The notes: generated by a model from the sequence alone, not told the origin. A stretch of DNA of 64,000 nt from Phragmitibacter flavus (GCF_005780165.1 NZ_VAUV01000003.1:62001-126000); one strand, 5' to 3'; numbered from the stretch's first letter, positions 47,501 through 54,794 are shown. Numbers and translations: made by a program.

Positions 47501-49626
47501 CTTTTGGAGCCATCAGCGTTTCGTATGCGCCAACTCCCCTCATCTATGGATCCGTCAGCAGTGCAGATAAAGTGCAGGCCTACTTCGGATATGGTCGGAA
47601 AGCGACCGAACCCTCTGCTGGAGTGTCCTCCAATCGTTGTTTCAATTGGAACCACCTGACCGTGACCCGGCAATGCAGTATAACTGACCTGTTCTCTAAG
47701 GGTTGGCTGCGTAACACCGCCATCAGAGTAGTTCAGGTCGAGATTGTTGCTGGCTCGCGTAGAGGTGTAGGTTTTGGTTTGCGGTAGCAACTGGTCGCGC
47801 CGATCAAGAATCTGCCTCGCTGACAGTCCATTCATCCGATAAGGTGAACCCGGTTCGATCAGCTCATCCTTGCTCGGCGCAAGCGCTCCATCATACAAAT
47901 TGGTGCATCTGATGTAGTCAAAGATTTGGGTGAGGATTTGCGCCGCATCACCATTTCTATATTTATCCGTGAAACTCGCCGCTGCCTGGCCCCCACTCGG
48001 AAAATCCCGGTCCATCAGTCCGTATAGGTAATTCAGCAGTCTTTGGTTGCGAGGTATATCCCTGACATCATTGACGGCGCTTGTTGCGTCGCCTCGACGG
48101 AAGAAATAGCTGTTTTCAGTGCCTCTGGATGACTGGAGAGTCCCACAGAAAGCCACCAGGTTGTCAAATACGGTCCGATATTCGGCGGCATTGCCACGCA
48201 TGGGTCCAATGGTGCGTTCATTCGCCACAGGCCACATGGCTACTCGCGGGGTGCCGAAGATGGTTGTCTCAGGTGCCCGACTGTGCGCCGTCAAGAAGAA
48301 GCGCATACGCTCAAGTGACCTCGCCTCAATGGTATGATCACCAAAAAGCCTGACAGGAGCTCCGGGCGTGGAGTCCTGCGTAAGCCTCTCGGCCCCGGCC
48401 ACCTGCTCAGAGAAAAGCAATTCATCAACAGACGCATACAGGCGCTCGTTGAGGGATTGCGAAACGTCCACCCGATACATTCTAGTCCCATCATATTTGG
48501 GATCACTTAGCGCCCAAAATGGAACGGTGGCACCTTTAGAGCCGCCGCTGTTGATTTTTGGCATGATGTCATAAATCCGCTCCTTGCGATCAAGAATATC
48601 GCTGAGCGCCGTTCCAGTTTTCCCGTATGAATTCATGTCCTTATTCGGAAACAGCACCGTGCTCAGAGCCACCGTGGCCGGATGTCCGGGATAACGTTGA
48701 TACTCGAACCGGGTAGGCTGGTAGACCGCCCACTGATAATCCCTGTCATGATAAGAAATTGGCGGGGCCCAGAAAGTTGGCTCACCAGCCGTGTTGATGT
48801 TAAGTTTGGACGTTTCGTCATCTGTCCAAAATGCGATTCGACCGACGATGGGATTTGTCGCTGTAGCCGTCACTCCACCCGCGCCAACAAATGTGTAGGC
48901 ACCGGTTCCAGTTGCTTCGGTCACATGCCCCAGGGTGCCATCCTTAAGCATGTAAAGCCATTGGACAGGCATTGGCAGTCGGGCATTTACATCCGTCACA
49001 CTGGTCGCATCCACCACCCAATCGACAGTCGTTGTGTTGACTCTGGTTTCGTAGCTGAAGCCTTCAATATTAGAGCTGTCTGGAATACTGGTGCCGGTCG
49101 TCGTTCGCTCACTGCGCACGAATGCCCTCGGGTCAATAATCGGAAACACCACTTCCGCCTCTCCATCAGCATTTCTATCTGGCCGAATGACCGGTTCATT
49201 CAAATCCACCCACTTACCCGGTTTTTGCATCCATGCAGTATCCGGATGATCGGTTGTCATGTTTTGCTCGGAAGCGACCTCCACCATCATGTCGTCGCTG
49301 TATAGCTTGAATCCTTTCAAGAAAGCACCGTTGTTGCTGTATTTCCTAATCGCACCCGGTTGGGATGCCCAAATAGTCGCATCCCCGGCTCCAACCTCTT
49401 GCCGCGAACCCTCCCAAATCTGACCCATTGCAACGTTGATGGCGGTGTCGGACAAGTTTTTGGCAAACTCACCATCCGCATACTTTACTGAAGATCGCCG
49501 CTCCGTGTCCGAGATTGAGAGGATGGCCACTGCTAGCACCGTCAGGATGACCAACATGGAAATCACAGTCACTAGCGCAATACCACGCCGCCGACGTTTT
49601 GGCTTTCCGATTTCAGGTGTGTTCAT
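44530..49626 (-). CDS. Cassette protein A: very large GspK/PilX-like protein (Verru_Chthon cassette A type)
   Basis: The 1,698-residue protein begins MNTPEIGKPKRRRRG|IALVTVISMLVILTV. This is a basic leader, a glycine and a hydrophobic helix in which position +5 is Thr rather than Glu. That exception is the hallmark of GspK/PilX minor pseudopilins. The following DTERRSSVKYADGEFAKNLSDTAIN resembles the PilX/GspK stalk. The remaining roughly 1,600 residues form a large ectodomain without obvious repeats or a second membrane segment, several times bigger than GspK (about 320). It contains an eight-G run at 46260-46267 on the plus-strand coordinates. As first gene of A-B-C-D-E it follows a good promoter and probably defines the operon. 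A cargo-binding or tip-adhesin role is inference. Confidence 0.85.
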   Translation of the reverse strand: MNTPEIGKPKRRRRGIALVTVISMLVILTVLAVAILSISDTERRSSVKYADGEFAKNLSDTAINVAMGQIWEGSRQEVGAGDATIWASQPGAIRKYSNNGAFLKGFKLYSDDMMVEVASEQNMTTDHPDTAWMQKPGKWVDLNEPVIRPDRNADGEAEVVFPIIDPRAFVRSERTTTGTSIPDSSNIEGFSYETRVNTTTVDWVVDATSVTDVNARLPMPVQWLYMLKDGTLGHVTEATGTGAYTFVGAGGVTATATNPIVGRIAFWTDDETSKLNINTAGEPTFWAPPISYHDRDYQWAVYQPTRFEYQRYPGHPATVALSTVLFPNKDMNSYGKTGTALSDILDRKERIYDIMPKINSGGSKGATVPFWALSDPKYDGTRMYRVDVSQSLNERLYASVDELLFSEQVAGAERLTQDSTPGAPVRLFGDHTIEARSLERMRFFLTAHSRAPETTIFGTPRVAMWPVANERTIGPMRGNAAEYRTVFDNLVAFCGTLQSSRGTENSYFFRRGDATSAVNDVRDIPRNQRLLNYLYGLMDRDFPSGGQAAASFTDKYRNGDAAQILTQIFDYIRCTNLYDGALAPSKDELIEPGSPYRMNGLSARQILDRRDQLLPQTKTYTSTRASNNLDLNYSDGGVTQPTLREQVSYTALPGHGQVVPIETTIGGHSSRGFGRFPTISEVGLHFICTADGSIDEGSWRIRNADGSKSTQDADISGGRTATKITNRGLPTNGAHAEPEMVPEPVPPAANPNATMIDRWYSNFPPYPAPSQYGTQAGVPVNDPRHYSKHPGYKPQNWNMTLTRNLPLSPGRKRVQAMLSFELTVPASGYPGIFPDMSISITGMTSFQIRGTAGFPVQLFNTPGLTTKRTWRAPASLFQGTTHNREAGGSVGPAALTQNRHVIRSGDMPDDPSYDASVSSSGKTYDGASNYDLVSNYFTIVGDTMQFTGGPITVNVYAGRDLSDENIVQTFEIRFPNAQLPTPELVVLSSPREEWTTGSQLNIQERIEAPRWWSFHYGGAIGRMAHNPASPWTGQLPNPGEPLVIPAANSSADLYTQAGVELGRTLGRFFTKGSGHGARRGIPRFDTITWAHTANGTVYPTDSSIQYGQFCAPLRSPAARTGGAGGSGYLNPNVQGPFGQDVVMSMVPKHGDIRLIAAKKFVPADDWELHPGVGKQKSYSINGTNETLPVYNAHSFMRYVSDYETGIDLNDFGLAPSTINYNRQLVYGARYRSSARPDLPATSLVDLARRYGDFDNGVPSLRDGAWINKPDEGNTGMDTKASTTGAGGLVRAPTAYYDEMWRGQESGESFMSPNRMVSSPGMFGSLSTGVKAGDPWRTLLFRPYVPPVLSGGGAAASHPGSPNYGGSGANTNTAHTPFKGINPADHYIMDLFWMPVVEPYAISEPFSTAGKVNINYQMVPFNSYIRRATGMHAVLKGEELQAFPTANATNIQVKPDGNQYVAFGNGYGQYYQQAKWSDLDARSTTAYYTHAAPKKRFWHRNIDIDSKAAGAFSANTSTLGQLDDRFNFSTALPAGARGLLRSASQVAELHLVPKKVEGTHPASSVNAAATPPASDGSDNMVGGNYSYRSMGLFWEARSLTGDNVRERPYANIYAKITTKSNTFRVHYRAQSIRKARSGEANEFNPNVDLVNSEYRGSALIERRIDPEDPRLPDYATAGNPPPLDDFYNFRVLENKRFAP

Positions 49627-49700
49627 AGAGATGTGGAAGCTGGGTGGACTGGTTTCTGAGTATTTAAGTTTCGAAATTGATATAAAATCCTTATTTTCTG

Positions 49701-49730
49701 ATTACAATGTATTTTCACCTACTTGGTCAA
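49701..49730 (-). promoter_or_regulatory. Promoter of the A-B-C-D-E cassette
   Basis: On the minus strand TTGACC (49730-49725) and TGTAAT (49706-49701) each match the sigma-70 consensus at five of six positions, with an 18-base spacer. Transcription would start near 49694, about 68 bases upstream of gene A. The leader is AT-rich, unlike the coding regions. Confidence 0.55.
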
Positions 49731-49845
49731 TACAATTATTCTTCATCGGCTTTTTTGGTGCCGTAAAGTTGATGCTCAACAGACTGTAGAGTTTTGCGGA
49801 GCTGATACTGCAGACGAAGGAAATCGTTGCGCCGCTTCAACCGTG

Positions 49846-49998
49846 TTACACATCTTCATCAATAAAACCTCCTAGGGAAGCGCCGCTGTATGGGCATTCT
49901 CTATTGCGTTTCGACACCGGTGTCCAAACCTGACCGACAACCTTGCGTGCAAAAAACGAGGGCTCCTCGGACTCGACATCGTAAATACCGATCTGCGT
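49846..49998 (-). pseudogene. Decayed Phd/YefM-like antitoxin relic
   Basis: The minus strand encodes T-QIGIYDVES followed by ARKVVGQ and SKRNREC, closely recalling the Phd/YefM start (M-x-x-IGIY-E/D-A/V-K-x, a leucine-rich turn, KVE-x-GE, TKRN/G-x-x-VA). The expected ATG reads ACG, several helix residues are replaced, and the frame ends after 50 codons without the C-terminal toxin-binding region. No toxin gene is next to it. Similarity was judged by eye from short stretches, so this remains tentative. A palindrome of operator type lies 50-72 bases upstream. Confidence 0.35.
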
Positions 49999-50047
49999 TC
50001 TGTCACAGTTGAGCGCACGATCAGCCACCAAATCACAATCGGGTCGA

Positions 50048-50070
50048 TAGTGTTTACATTGTAAACACTA
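50048..50070. promoter_or_regulatory. Perfect 23-base palindrome, likely operator
   Basis: Arms TAGTGTTTACA and TGTAAACACTA flank a single central T without mismatch. Its position just upstream (minus strand) of the Phd-like relic fits an autoregulatory antitoxin operator that outlived its gene. It also lies 132 bases upstream of proS, so an effect on proS cannot be excluded. Confidence 0.6.
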
Positions 50071-50201
50071 GCAACATCTCTTTGCTCTTACGACGTCGTG
50101 GTGTAAGCCATCTGTTGTTTGAGTGAAAAAGCACTGACGCTATCTGATCAATTGCAGTTGTCCGATGAACTGCGATACTAGCAGGCCAATTCTTTCCTCC
50201 C

Positions 50202-51737
50202 ATGAGCACTGCTGCCATCTCCCCTACTCGCGCTGAAGACTTCCCTGAATGGTATCAACAAGTGGTCCGGGCGGCCGATTTGGCGGAGAACTCCGAAGTT
50301 CGCGGGTGCATGGTCATCAAACCCTGGGGCTACGGGCTCTGGGAGAACATGCAGAAGCAGCTCGACATCAAATTTAAGGCCACCGGGCATCAAAATGCCT
50401 ATTTTCCCCTGCTGATTCCGCTCAGCTACCTCGAAAAAGAAGCCCAGCATGCGGAAGGATTTGCTACGGAATGCGCAGTGGTCACCCATCACCGGCTTGA
50501 AGCGGTGAAACAGGCGGATGGCACGGTCAAAATGATCCCCACAGGCGAATTGGCGGAACCTTTTGTCATCCGGCCCACCTCCGAGACCATCATCGGCGCG
50601 GCGTTTGCCCGCTGGGTGGAGAGCTATCGTGATCTCCCCCTGCTCATCAATCAATGGGCGAATGTGATGCGCTGGGAGATGCGTCCCCGTCTGTTTCTGC
50701 GGACCGCCGAGTTTCTCTGGCAGGAAGGGCATACCGCTCACGAAACAGCGGAAGAGGCAATCGCTGAAGCGGCTCTGATGCACGACGTCTACGAAGATTT
50801 CATGCGCAATCACCTCGCCATCCCGGTCATTCCTGGCGAAAAAAGCGAGCGCGAACGCTTTCCAGGCGCCTTGAACACGCTGACCGTCGAAGCCATGGTC
50901 CAGGACCGGAAGGCGATCCAAGCGGGGACTTCGCATTTTCTGGGGCAAAACTTCTCAAAAGCCGCCAACATTGAGTTCCTCGGACGCGACAACCAACGCC
51001 ATTTTGCCTGGACCACCAGCTGGGGAGTCAGCACGCGCATGATCGGCACGTTGATCATGACCCACGGCGATGACGACGGTGTTATTTTGCCCCCACGTAT
51101 CTCTCCTACGCAAATCGTGATCCTTCCGGTGACGCCAAAGCCTGACAGCCGCGAAGCCGTCATCGACGCCTGCGACGCGCTCGCCAAGACCTTGCGCACC
51201 ATTCAATACATGGGCGAGCCCCTTCGGGTCCACGTTGACAAGCGCGACATGGCTGGCGGTGCCAAAAATTGGGATTGGATCAAAAAAGGCGTGCCTCTTC
51301 GCGTCGAGATTGGTCCACGCGACATCACCAACCGCAGCGTTGCCGTGGCACGTCGCGACAAAGGACCCAAGGAAAAAGAATTCATCGGCAAGGAAGAATT
51401 CATTCGCCGCGCCGACGACATTTTGGATGAAATCCAGAGCGTCCTCCTGCAACGCGCGACCGCGCTTCGCGACTCCAACACCAAAAAGATCGACAACGAA
51501 GCCGATTTTCGCGCGTTTTTCGGCACCTCAGGGGACAACGAAAGCAAAGGAGAGATCAGCGGCGGATTTGCCCTGGTCAACTGGGCCGGAACCAGCGAGG
51601 ACGAGGAGCGCCTTCAAAAAGAGCTCAAAGTCACCATCCGATGCATTCCGAAAGGGGATCAATACGCCGAAGAAGGTGCCTGCTTTCTCACGGGAAAACC
51701 CAGCCATCGCCGCGTCATCTTCGCGAAAAGTTACTGA
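50202..51737 (+). CDS. proS: Proline--tRNA ligase, archaeal/eukaryotic-like type
   Basis: This class II synthetase charges tRNA-Pro. The 511-residue protein lacks the large editing insertion of the common bacterial form and has the short architecture of the archaeal/eukaryotic group. It starts with EDFPEWYQQVVRAADLAENS and GCMVIKPWGYGLWENMQ. Motif 2 is RWEMRPRLFLRTAEFLWQEGHTAH written in parts: RWEMRP, FLRT and EFLWQEGHTAH around residues 157-180. Motif 3 surrounds HGDDDGVILPPRISPTQ. A C-terminal zinc-domain-like extension follows, ending in RVIFAKSY. The ATG follows TCCTCCC, so no Shine-Dalgarno site decides the start. This type is scattered among bacteria, presumably by old transfers. Confidence 0.95.
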   Translation: MSTAAISPTRAEDFPEWYQQVVRAADLAENSEVRGCMVIKPWGYGLWENMQKQLDIKFKATGHQNAYFPLLIPLSYLEKEAQHAEGFATECAVVTHHRLEAVKQADGTVKMIPTGELAEPFVIRPTSETIIGAAFARWVESYRDLPLLINQWANVMRWEMRPRLFLRTAEFLWQEGHTAHETAEEAIAEAALMHDVYEDFMRNHLAIPVIPGEKSERERFPGALNTLTVEAMVQDRKAIQAGTSHFLGQNFSKAANIEFLGRDNQRHFAWTTSWGVSTRMIGTLIMTHGDDDGVILPPRISPTQIVILPVTPKPDSREAVIDACDALAKTLRTIQYMGEPLRVHVDKRDMAGGAKNWDWIKKGVPLRVEIGPRDITNRSVAVARRDKGPKEKEFIGKEEFIRRADDILDEIQSVLLQRATALRDSNTKKIDNEADFRAFFGTSGDNESKGEISGGFALVNWAGTSEDEERLQKELKVTIRCIPKGDQYAEEGACFLTGKPSHRRVIFAKSY

Positions 51738-51760
51738 CCAGTTGTGGCCCAGATGGATTT

Positions 51761-51778
51761 CCGTGGAACCCTCCACGG
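51761..51778. terminator. Hairpin between convergent proS and thiE
   Basis: CCGTGGA and TCCACGG form a perfect seven-base-pair stem with an ACCC loop 24 bases after the proS stop. There is no T-tract on either strand, so it could be a weak terminator or simply an RNA-stabilising stem. Confidence 0.35.
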
Positions 51779-51826
51779 CGGATTCTCACGGCCTTGCAAC
51801 CAACGGTGACTCCCTGACCAGGCAGC

Positions 51827-51856
51827 CATCTTTGTTCATCGGTGTCCATCTGTGGT
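51827..51856. repeat. Three tandem ten-base repeats
   Basis: Units CATCTTTGTT, CATCGGTGTC and CATCTGTGGT run in exact ten-base register in the gap between proS and thiE. The motif family (CATC-n-GTG-n) resembles an intergenic repeat I recall from several large-genome environmental bacteria. No search was possible. Confidence 0.6.
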
Positions 51857-51911
51857 TTATGAGTTCCCCTGCAAACGCGGGCCGCTCTCGTGCAGCCTTG
51901 CCAATCAAAGC

Positions 51912-52541
51912 TCAAGACTGACGCAACGCTTCGTTCACCTGCTTCACCGCCCGACCCACATCTTCCGCCTGTAACAACGCGGACACAATCACCACCCGCC
52001 TGGCCCCCGCTGCCAGCACCTCGGGCAGCGTCTGCAAATTCACCCCACCAATACAAAACACCGGCACCTCGGCAAAACCCTCCACTTCGGCGATGTCGCC
52101 AAGGCCAATCGGCACATAATCAGGTTTGGTTCCCGTGGCATACAGGGGTCCAAAGCCAATGTAGTCCGCTTTTTCCTCCATCGCCGCCCTTGCCTGAGCC
52201 ACGCTGTGCGTCGACCTTCCCACAAAACAATTCCCCCCCACCACGCGGCGCACCTCGGCCAGATCCCCATCCTCCTGACCCACATGAACCCCGTCACTGC
52301 CTACCGAGGCTGCCACGGAAGGATGATCGTTGATCACCAAAGGCACCCCACCATCGCGCGTCACCTTCAGCAACTCCCCCCCAATCCGTTCTACGTCAGC
52401 GAGTTCAACCCCCTTGGCACGAAGCTGTAAAACATCCACCCCGCCTTCGACCAACTTCCGCCCCATCATCACCATGTCCTCCAAGCGCACATAACCTGCG
52501 TCCACAATCCCATAAAGCCGACATTCCGAAATGGATTTCAT
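51912..52541 (-). CDS. thiE: Thiamine-phosphate synthase ThiE
   Basis: ThiE joins the pyrimidine (HMP-PP) and thiazole phosphate halves to give thiamine monophosphate. From ATG 52541 the product has 209 residues, and nine further upstream codons do not fit the family. The TIM-barrel motifs are in order: QLRAKG, VINDHPSVAASVGSDGVHVG, GRSTHSVAQA, YIGFGPLYATGTKPDY and FCIGGVN. The usual thiazole-phosphate binding threonines are retained in STHS and ATGTK. It stands apart from thiS-thiH (about 20 kb away) and thiL (about 2.3 kb away). No TPP riboswitch signature was found upstream. An eight-G run occurs in the VVGGN codons. Confidence 0.93.
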   Translation of the reverse strand: MKSISECRLYGIVDAGYVRLEDMVMMGRKLVEGGVDVLQLRAKGVELADVERIGGELLKVTRDGGVPLVINDHPSVAASVGSDGVHVGQEDGDLAEVRRVVGGNCFVGRSTHSVAQARAAMEEKADYIGFGPLYATGTKPDYVPIGLGDIAEVEGFAEVPVFCIGGVNLQTLPEVLAAGARRVVIVSALLQAEDVGRAVKQVNEALRQS

Positions 52542-52693
52542 CCCTCTGACCAAAAGCACAAAGCCCATTCACACAAGGCCTGAATTCACTTCCCATCCGA
52601 AATCAATCTGTCGGCAAAGCCATTTGCCCCTTGCAACAGGCCGTCTACCGTCCACCATCCCGAATCAGTAAAAGTAACGAAAAGCATCTCTTC

Positions 52694-53605
52694 ATGAGCG
52701 AACCAACCCTACTCATCCTCGCAGCCGGAATGGGCAGCCGATACGGCGGCCTCAAACAACTTGATCCCATGGGACCCCACGGCGAAACCGTGCTGGACTA
52801 TTCTGTGTTCGACGCCCTGCGCGGTGGTTTCAAAAAAGTCGTGTTTGTGATCCGGCGTGACTTCGAAGAAGAATTCAAGAGCAAAGTCGGCAGCAAATTC
52901 GACCAAAAAGTCACGGTCGAATACGCCTTCCAAAGCCTCGACGACCTTCCTGCTGGCTTCACCGTCCCCGAAGGCCGCGTCAAACCTTGGGGAACCACCC
53001 AGGCCGTGCTCGCCGCCGAATCAAAAATCGACGGCCCTTTTGCCATGATCAACGCCGACGATTTTTACGGTCGCGACGCCTTTGCGAAACTCGCCGCCAA
53101 TCTCGGCACGCTCCATCCCAAGGACGGCAAGACGCAATACTCCATGGTTGGCTTTCAGCTGAGAAAAACCCTTTCCGAACACGGCAGCGTGTCCCGTGGC
53201 GTCTGCACCAGCAAAGACGGCAAACTCACCACGGTCACTGAAATGACCAAAATCTTCAAAACCCCCACCGGTGCGAGCAACCAGGAAGATCCGCAAAATC
53301 CGGTCGAACTTTCCGGCGACGAACTCGTCAGCATGAACTTCTGGGGTTTTACCACCGACCTTTTCCCCCAGCTTCATATCGCCTTTGAAGACTTCCTCAA
53401 GCAACACGGTGAAGACCCCAAATCCGAGAGCTACATTCCCAAAGTGGTCGACGCACTGATCCAATCCGGTCAAGCCGAAGTCGAAGTGCTTGAAACCACC
53501 AGTTCATGGTTTGGTATTACCTATCCCGAAGACAAAAACGTGGTGGTCGAGAGCATCAAACAGCTCACCGACAACGGCGAATATCCAAGTCCTCTCTGGG
53601 CCTAG
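52694..53605 (+). CDS. Sugar nucleotidyltransferase-like protein
   Basis: The 303-residue protein begins TLLILAAGMGSRYGGLKQLDPMGP, a clear nucleotidyltransferase signature (L-A-A-G-x-G-x-R-x-G/K) that binds the NTP. FAMINADDFYGRDAF supplies the metal-binding aspartates. A central SMVGFQLRKTLSEHGSVSRG stretch and a C-terminal SWFGITYPEDK are seen in related bacterial proteins of unknown sugar substrate. I chose ATG 52694, and an in-frame upstream extension lacks family similarity. A strong terminator follows 23 bases after the stop. It stands alone on the plus strand between thiE and tsaB, both on the minus strand, so context does not reveal the substrate. Confidence 0.85.
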   Translation: MSEPTLLILAAGMGSRYGGLKQLDPMGPHGETVLDYSVFDALRGGFKKVVFVIRRDFEEEFKSKVGSKFDQKVTVEYAFQSLDDLPAGFTVPEGRVKPWGTTQAVLAAESKIDGPFAMINADDFYGRDAFAKLAANLGTLHPKDGKTQYSMVGFQLRKTLSEHGSVSRGVCTSKDGKLTTVTEMTKIFKTPTGASNQEDPQNPVELSGDELVSMNFWGFTTDLFPQLHIAFEDFLKQHGEDPKSESYIPKVVDALIQSGQAEVEVLETTSSWFGITYPEDKNVVVESIKQLTDNGEYPSPLWA

Positions 53606-53627
53606 TCGTCCATCCATGGATATTTTG

Positions 53628-53659
53628 AAGGCACGGTGGATATCCGCCGTGCCTTTTTT
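53628..53659 (+). terminator. Rho-independent terminator after the nucleotidyltransferase
   Basis: AAGGCACGG and CCGTGCC(TT) form a nine-base-pair stem around a ten-base loop, followed by six T. The leading AA allows partial function on the minus strand for tsaB as well. Confidence 0.85.
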
Positions 53660-53691
53660 GTGTTCGCAGGTCGCAGTAACCTCCGACGGCG

Positions 53692-54336
53692 CTAAGACAC
53701 TTTCTTCGCCGTCACAAAAGGCGCACTTAAATACACAGGCTCCAGCACCTGCGCCGTCAACCTCCCCTTCTCCCCCTCACCCAACTTCCGCCCCAGCCTC
53801 GCCAACGACAAAGCTGACGGTCTCGCCAACTCTACCCCCTCAAGACCGCCGGGCACCTTGCTTTCAAAACTGAACCAAGGCACCTCGCTCAACTCAGCCC
53901 GCTTCGCCCGAAACTCAGCCTCCGGCACCGACTCAATTTCGCCCACCATCGCTCCATCCACCACCCTCGCCCAGTAAAAGAGACCCCGCCGCGCATCGCC
54001 GCACATCACAAAACTTGCCTTGTCCGAGCCCGACACCGGGGCCAGCAAACTGGAAATCCCCACCACCGGCACCCCGCGCGACCAGGCCAATCCCTGCGCT
54101 GCCGCAATGCCAATTCGCACCCCCGTGTAAGAGCCGGGTCCCGTTCCCACCACGATCAACCCCAGATCATCGCCTGCCGCCTCCAACGCTTCTCTCAACG
54201 GCGAAAACATCTGCGCGTTGTGCGATCGCTCCGATTCAAAACCTGCCACCAGCAGCGTCTCACCACCGCGCACCACCGCCACTTCGCCACGCGCCGTGGA
54301 AGTATCCATCGCTAAAACACAAGATCCCATTCCCAT
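53692..54336 (-). CDS. tsaB: tRNA threonylcarbamoyladenosine protein TsaB
   Basis: TsaB is the inactive partner that dimerizes with TsaD in forming t6A37 of ANN-decoding tRNAs. The 214-residue product has the ASKHA-fold start LAMDTSTARGEVAV and the conserved GTGPGSYTGVRIG. The helix SHNAQMFSPL and a LAPVSG segment follow. I chose ATG 54336 because AGGGGG lies seven bases upstream, a rare good Shine-Dalgarno site here. ATG 54330 (MGSCVLAMDTS) and 54354 are alternatives. It follows tsaE by 38 bases as last gene of the LOG-sppA-CPBP-thiL-tsaE-tsaB run. tsaD and tsaC are not in the window. Confidence 0.92.
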   Translation of the reverse strand: MGMGSCVLAMDTSTARGEVAVVRGGETLLVAGFESERSHNAQMFSPLREALEAAGDDLGLIVVGTGPGSYTGVRIGIAAAQGLAWSRGVPVVGISSLLAPVSGSDKASFVMCGDARRGLFYWARVVDGAMVGEIESVPEAEFRAKRAELSEVPWFSFESKVPGGLEGVELARPSALSLARLGRKLGEGEKGRLTAQVLEPVYLSAPFVTAKKVS

Positions 54337-54374
54337 AAAAAGTCCCCCTGCCATACCCCATTAACACTCCGGCG

Positions 54375-54794
54375 TCATCCCTCTTTCCTTGTGCCGACCA
54401 CCACTTCGCGACTGCCATCTTCACGGATCGAAAACTCAAACCACTTTGTCCCCTCCGGCAGCAAATCCGCAAACCGGTCCGCCCACTCCACCACCACCAC
54501 GCCGCCGGCATCCAGATAATCGTCCCAACCAATGCCGATCACCTCGCCTGGCTGATCCAGACGATAAAAATCAAAATGGAACACCGGCAGCCGCCCGTCA
54601 TCATACTCATGCACCAAGGTAAAAGTCGGACTGCTCACCTGCGCCTTTGATCCCATCCCCGCCACGATCCCCTTCACGGCATGCGTTTTCCCCGCCCCCA
54701 AATTTCCCACCAGCGCCACCACCTCCCCCGCCACCAGCGAACCCGCCAGCGACTCGCCCCACGCAACCGTCTCTTCAACCGAACGAAAAATCAT
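54375..54794 (-). CDS. tsaE: tRNA threonylcarbamoyladenosine ATPase TsaE
   Basis: TsaE is the small ATPase that resets the TsaBD complex during t6A synthesis. The 139-residue product (from ATG 54794) has Walker A GNLGAGKTH (residues 30-38), switch-like SPTFTLVHEY and Walker-B-like VVVVEWADRF. It ends with a beta-strand IREDGSREVVV. The chosen start overlaps the thiL stop in ATGA, which supports it over the ATG six codons earlier. The order thiL-tsaE-tsaB places a thiamine kinase and two t6A genes in one coupled unit. Confidence 0.94.
   Translation of the reverse strand: MIFRSVEETVAWGESLAGSLVAGEVVALVGNLGAGKTHAVKGIVAGMGSKAQVSSPTFTLVHEYDDGRLPVFHFDFYRLDQPGEVIGIGWDDYLDAGGVVVVEWADRFADLLPEGTKWFEFSIREDGSREVVVGTRKEG

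Larger units (their letters stand above)
49627..50201. other. Intergenic region between the cassette and proS with relic sequence
   Basis: This 575-base gap contains the cassette promoter (49701-49730), a Phd-like relic (49846-49998) and a 23-base palindrome (50048-50070). On the minus strand, 49736-49855 also reads as 39 codons without a start (core RLKRRNDFLRLQYQL), which is helical and charged and could be another gene fragment. No intact gene is seen. The 130 bases before proS have only weak promoter-like matches. Confidence 0.5.

Noticed and set aside
52542-52630. Possible TPP riboswitch upstream of thiE.
   Set aside because: A GGTCAGAGGGATGAAA stretch loosely recalls the switch, but the CUGAGA core and the paired helices are missing.
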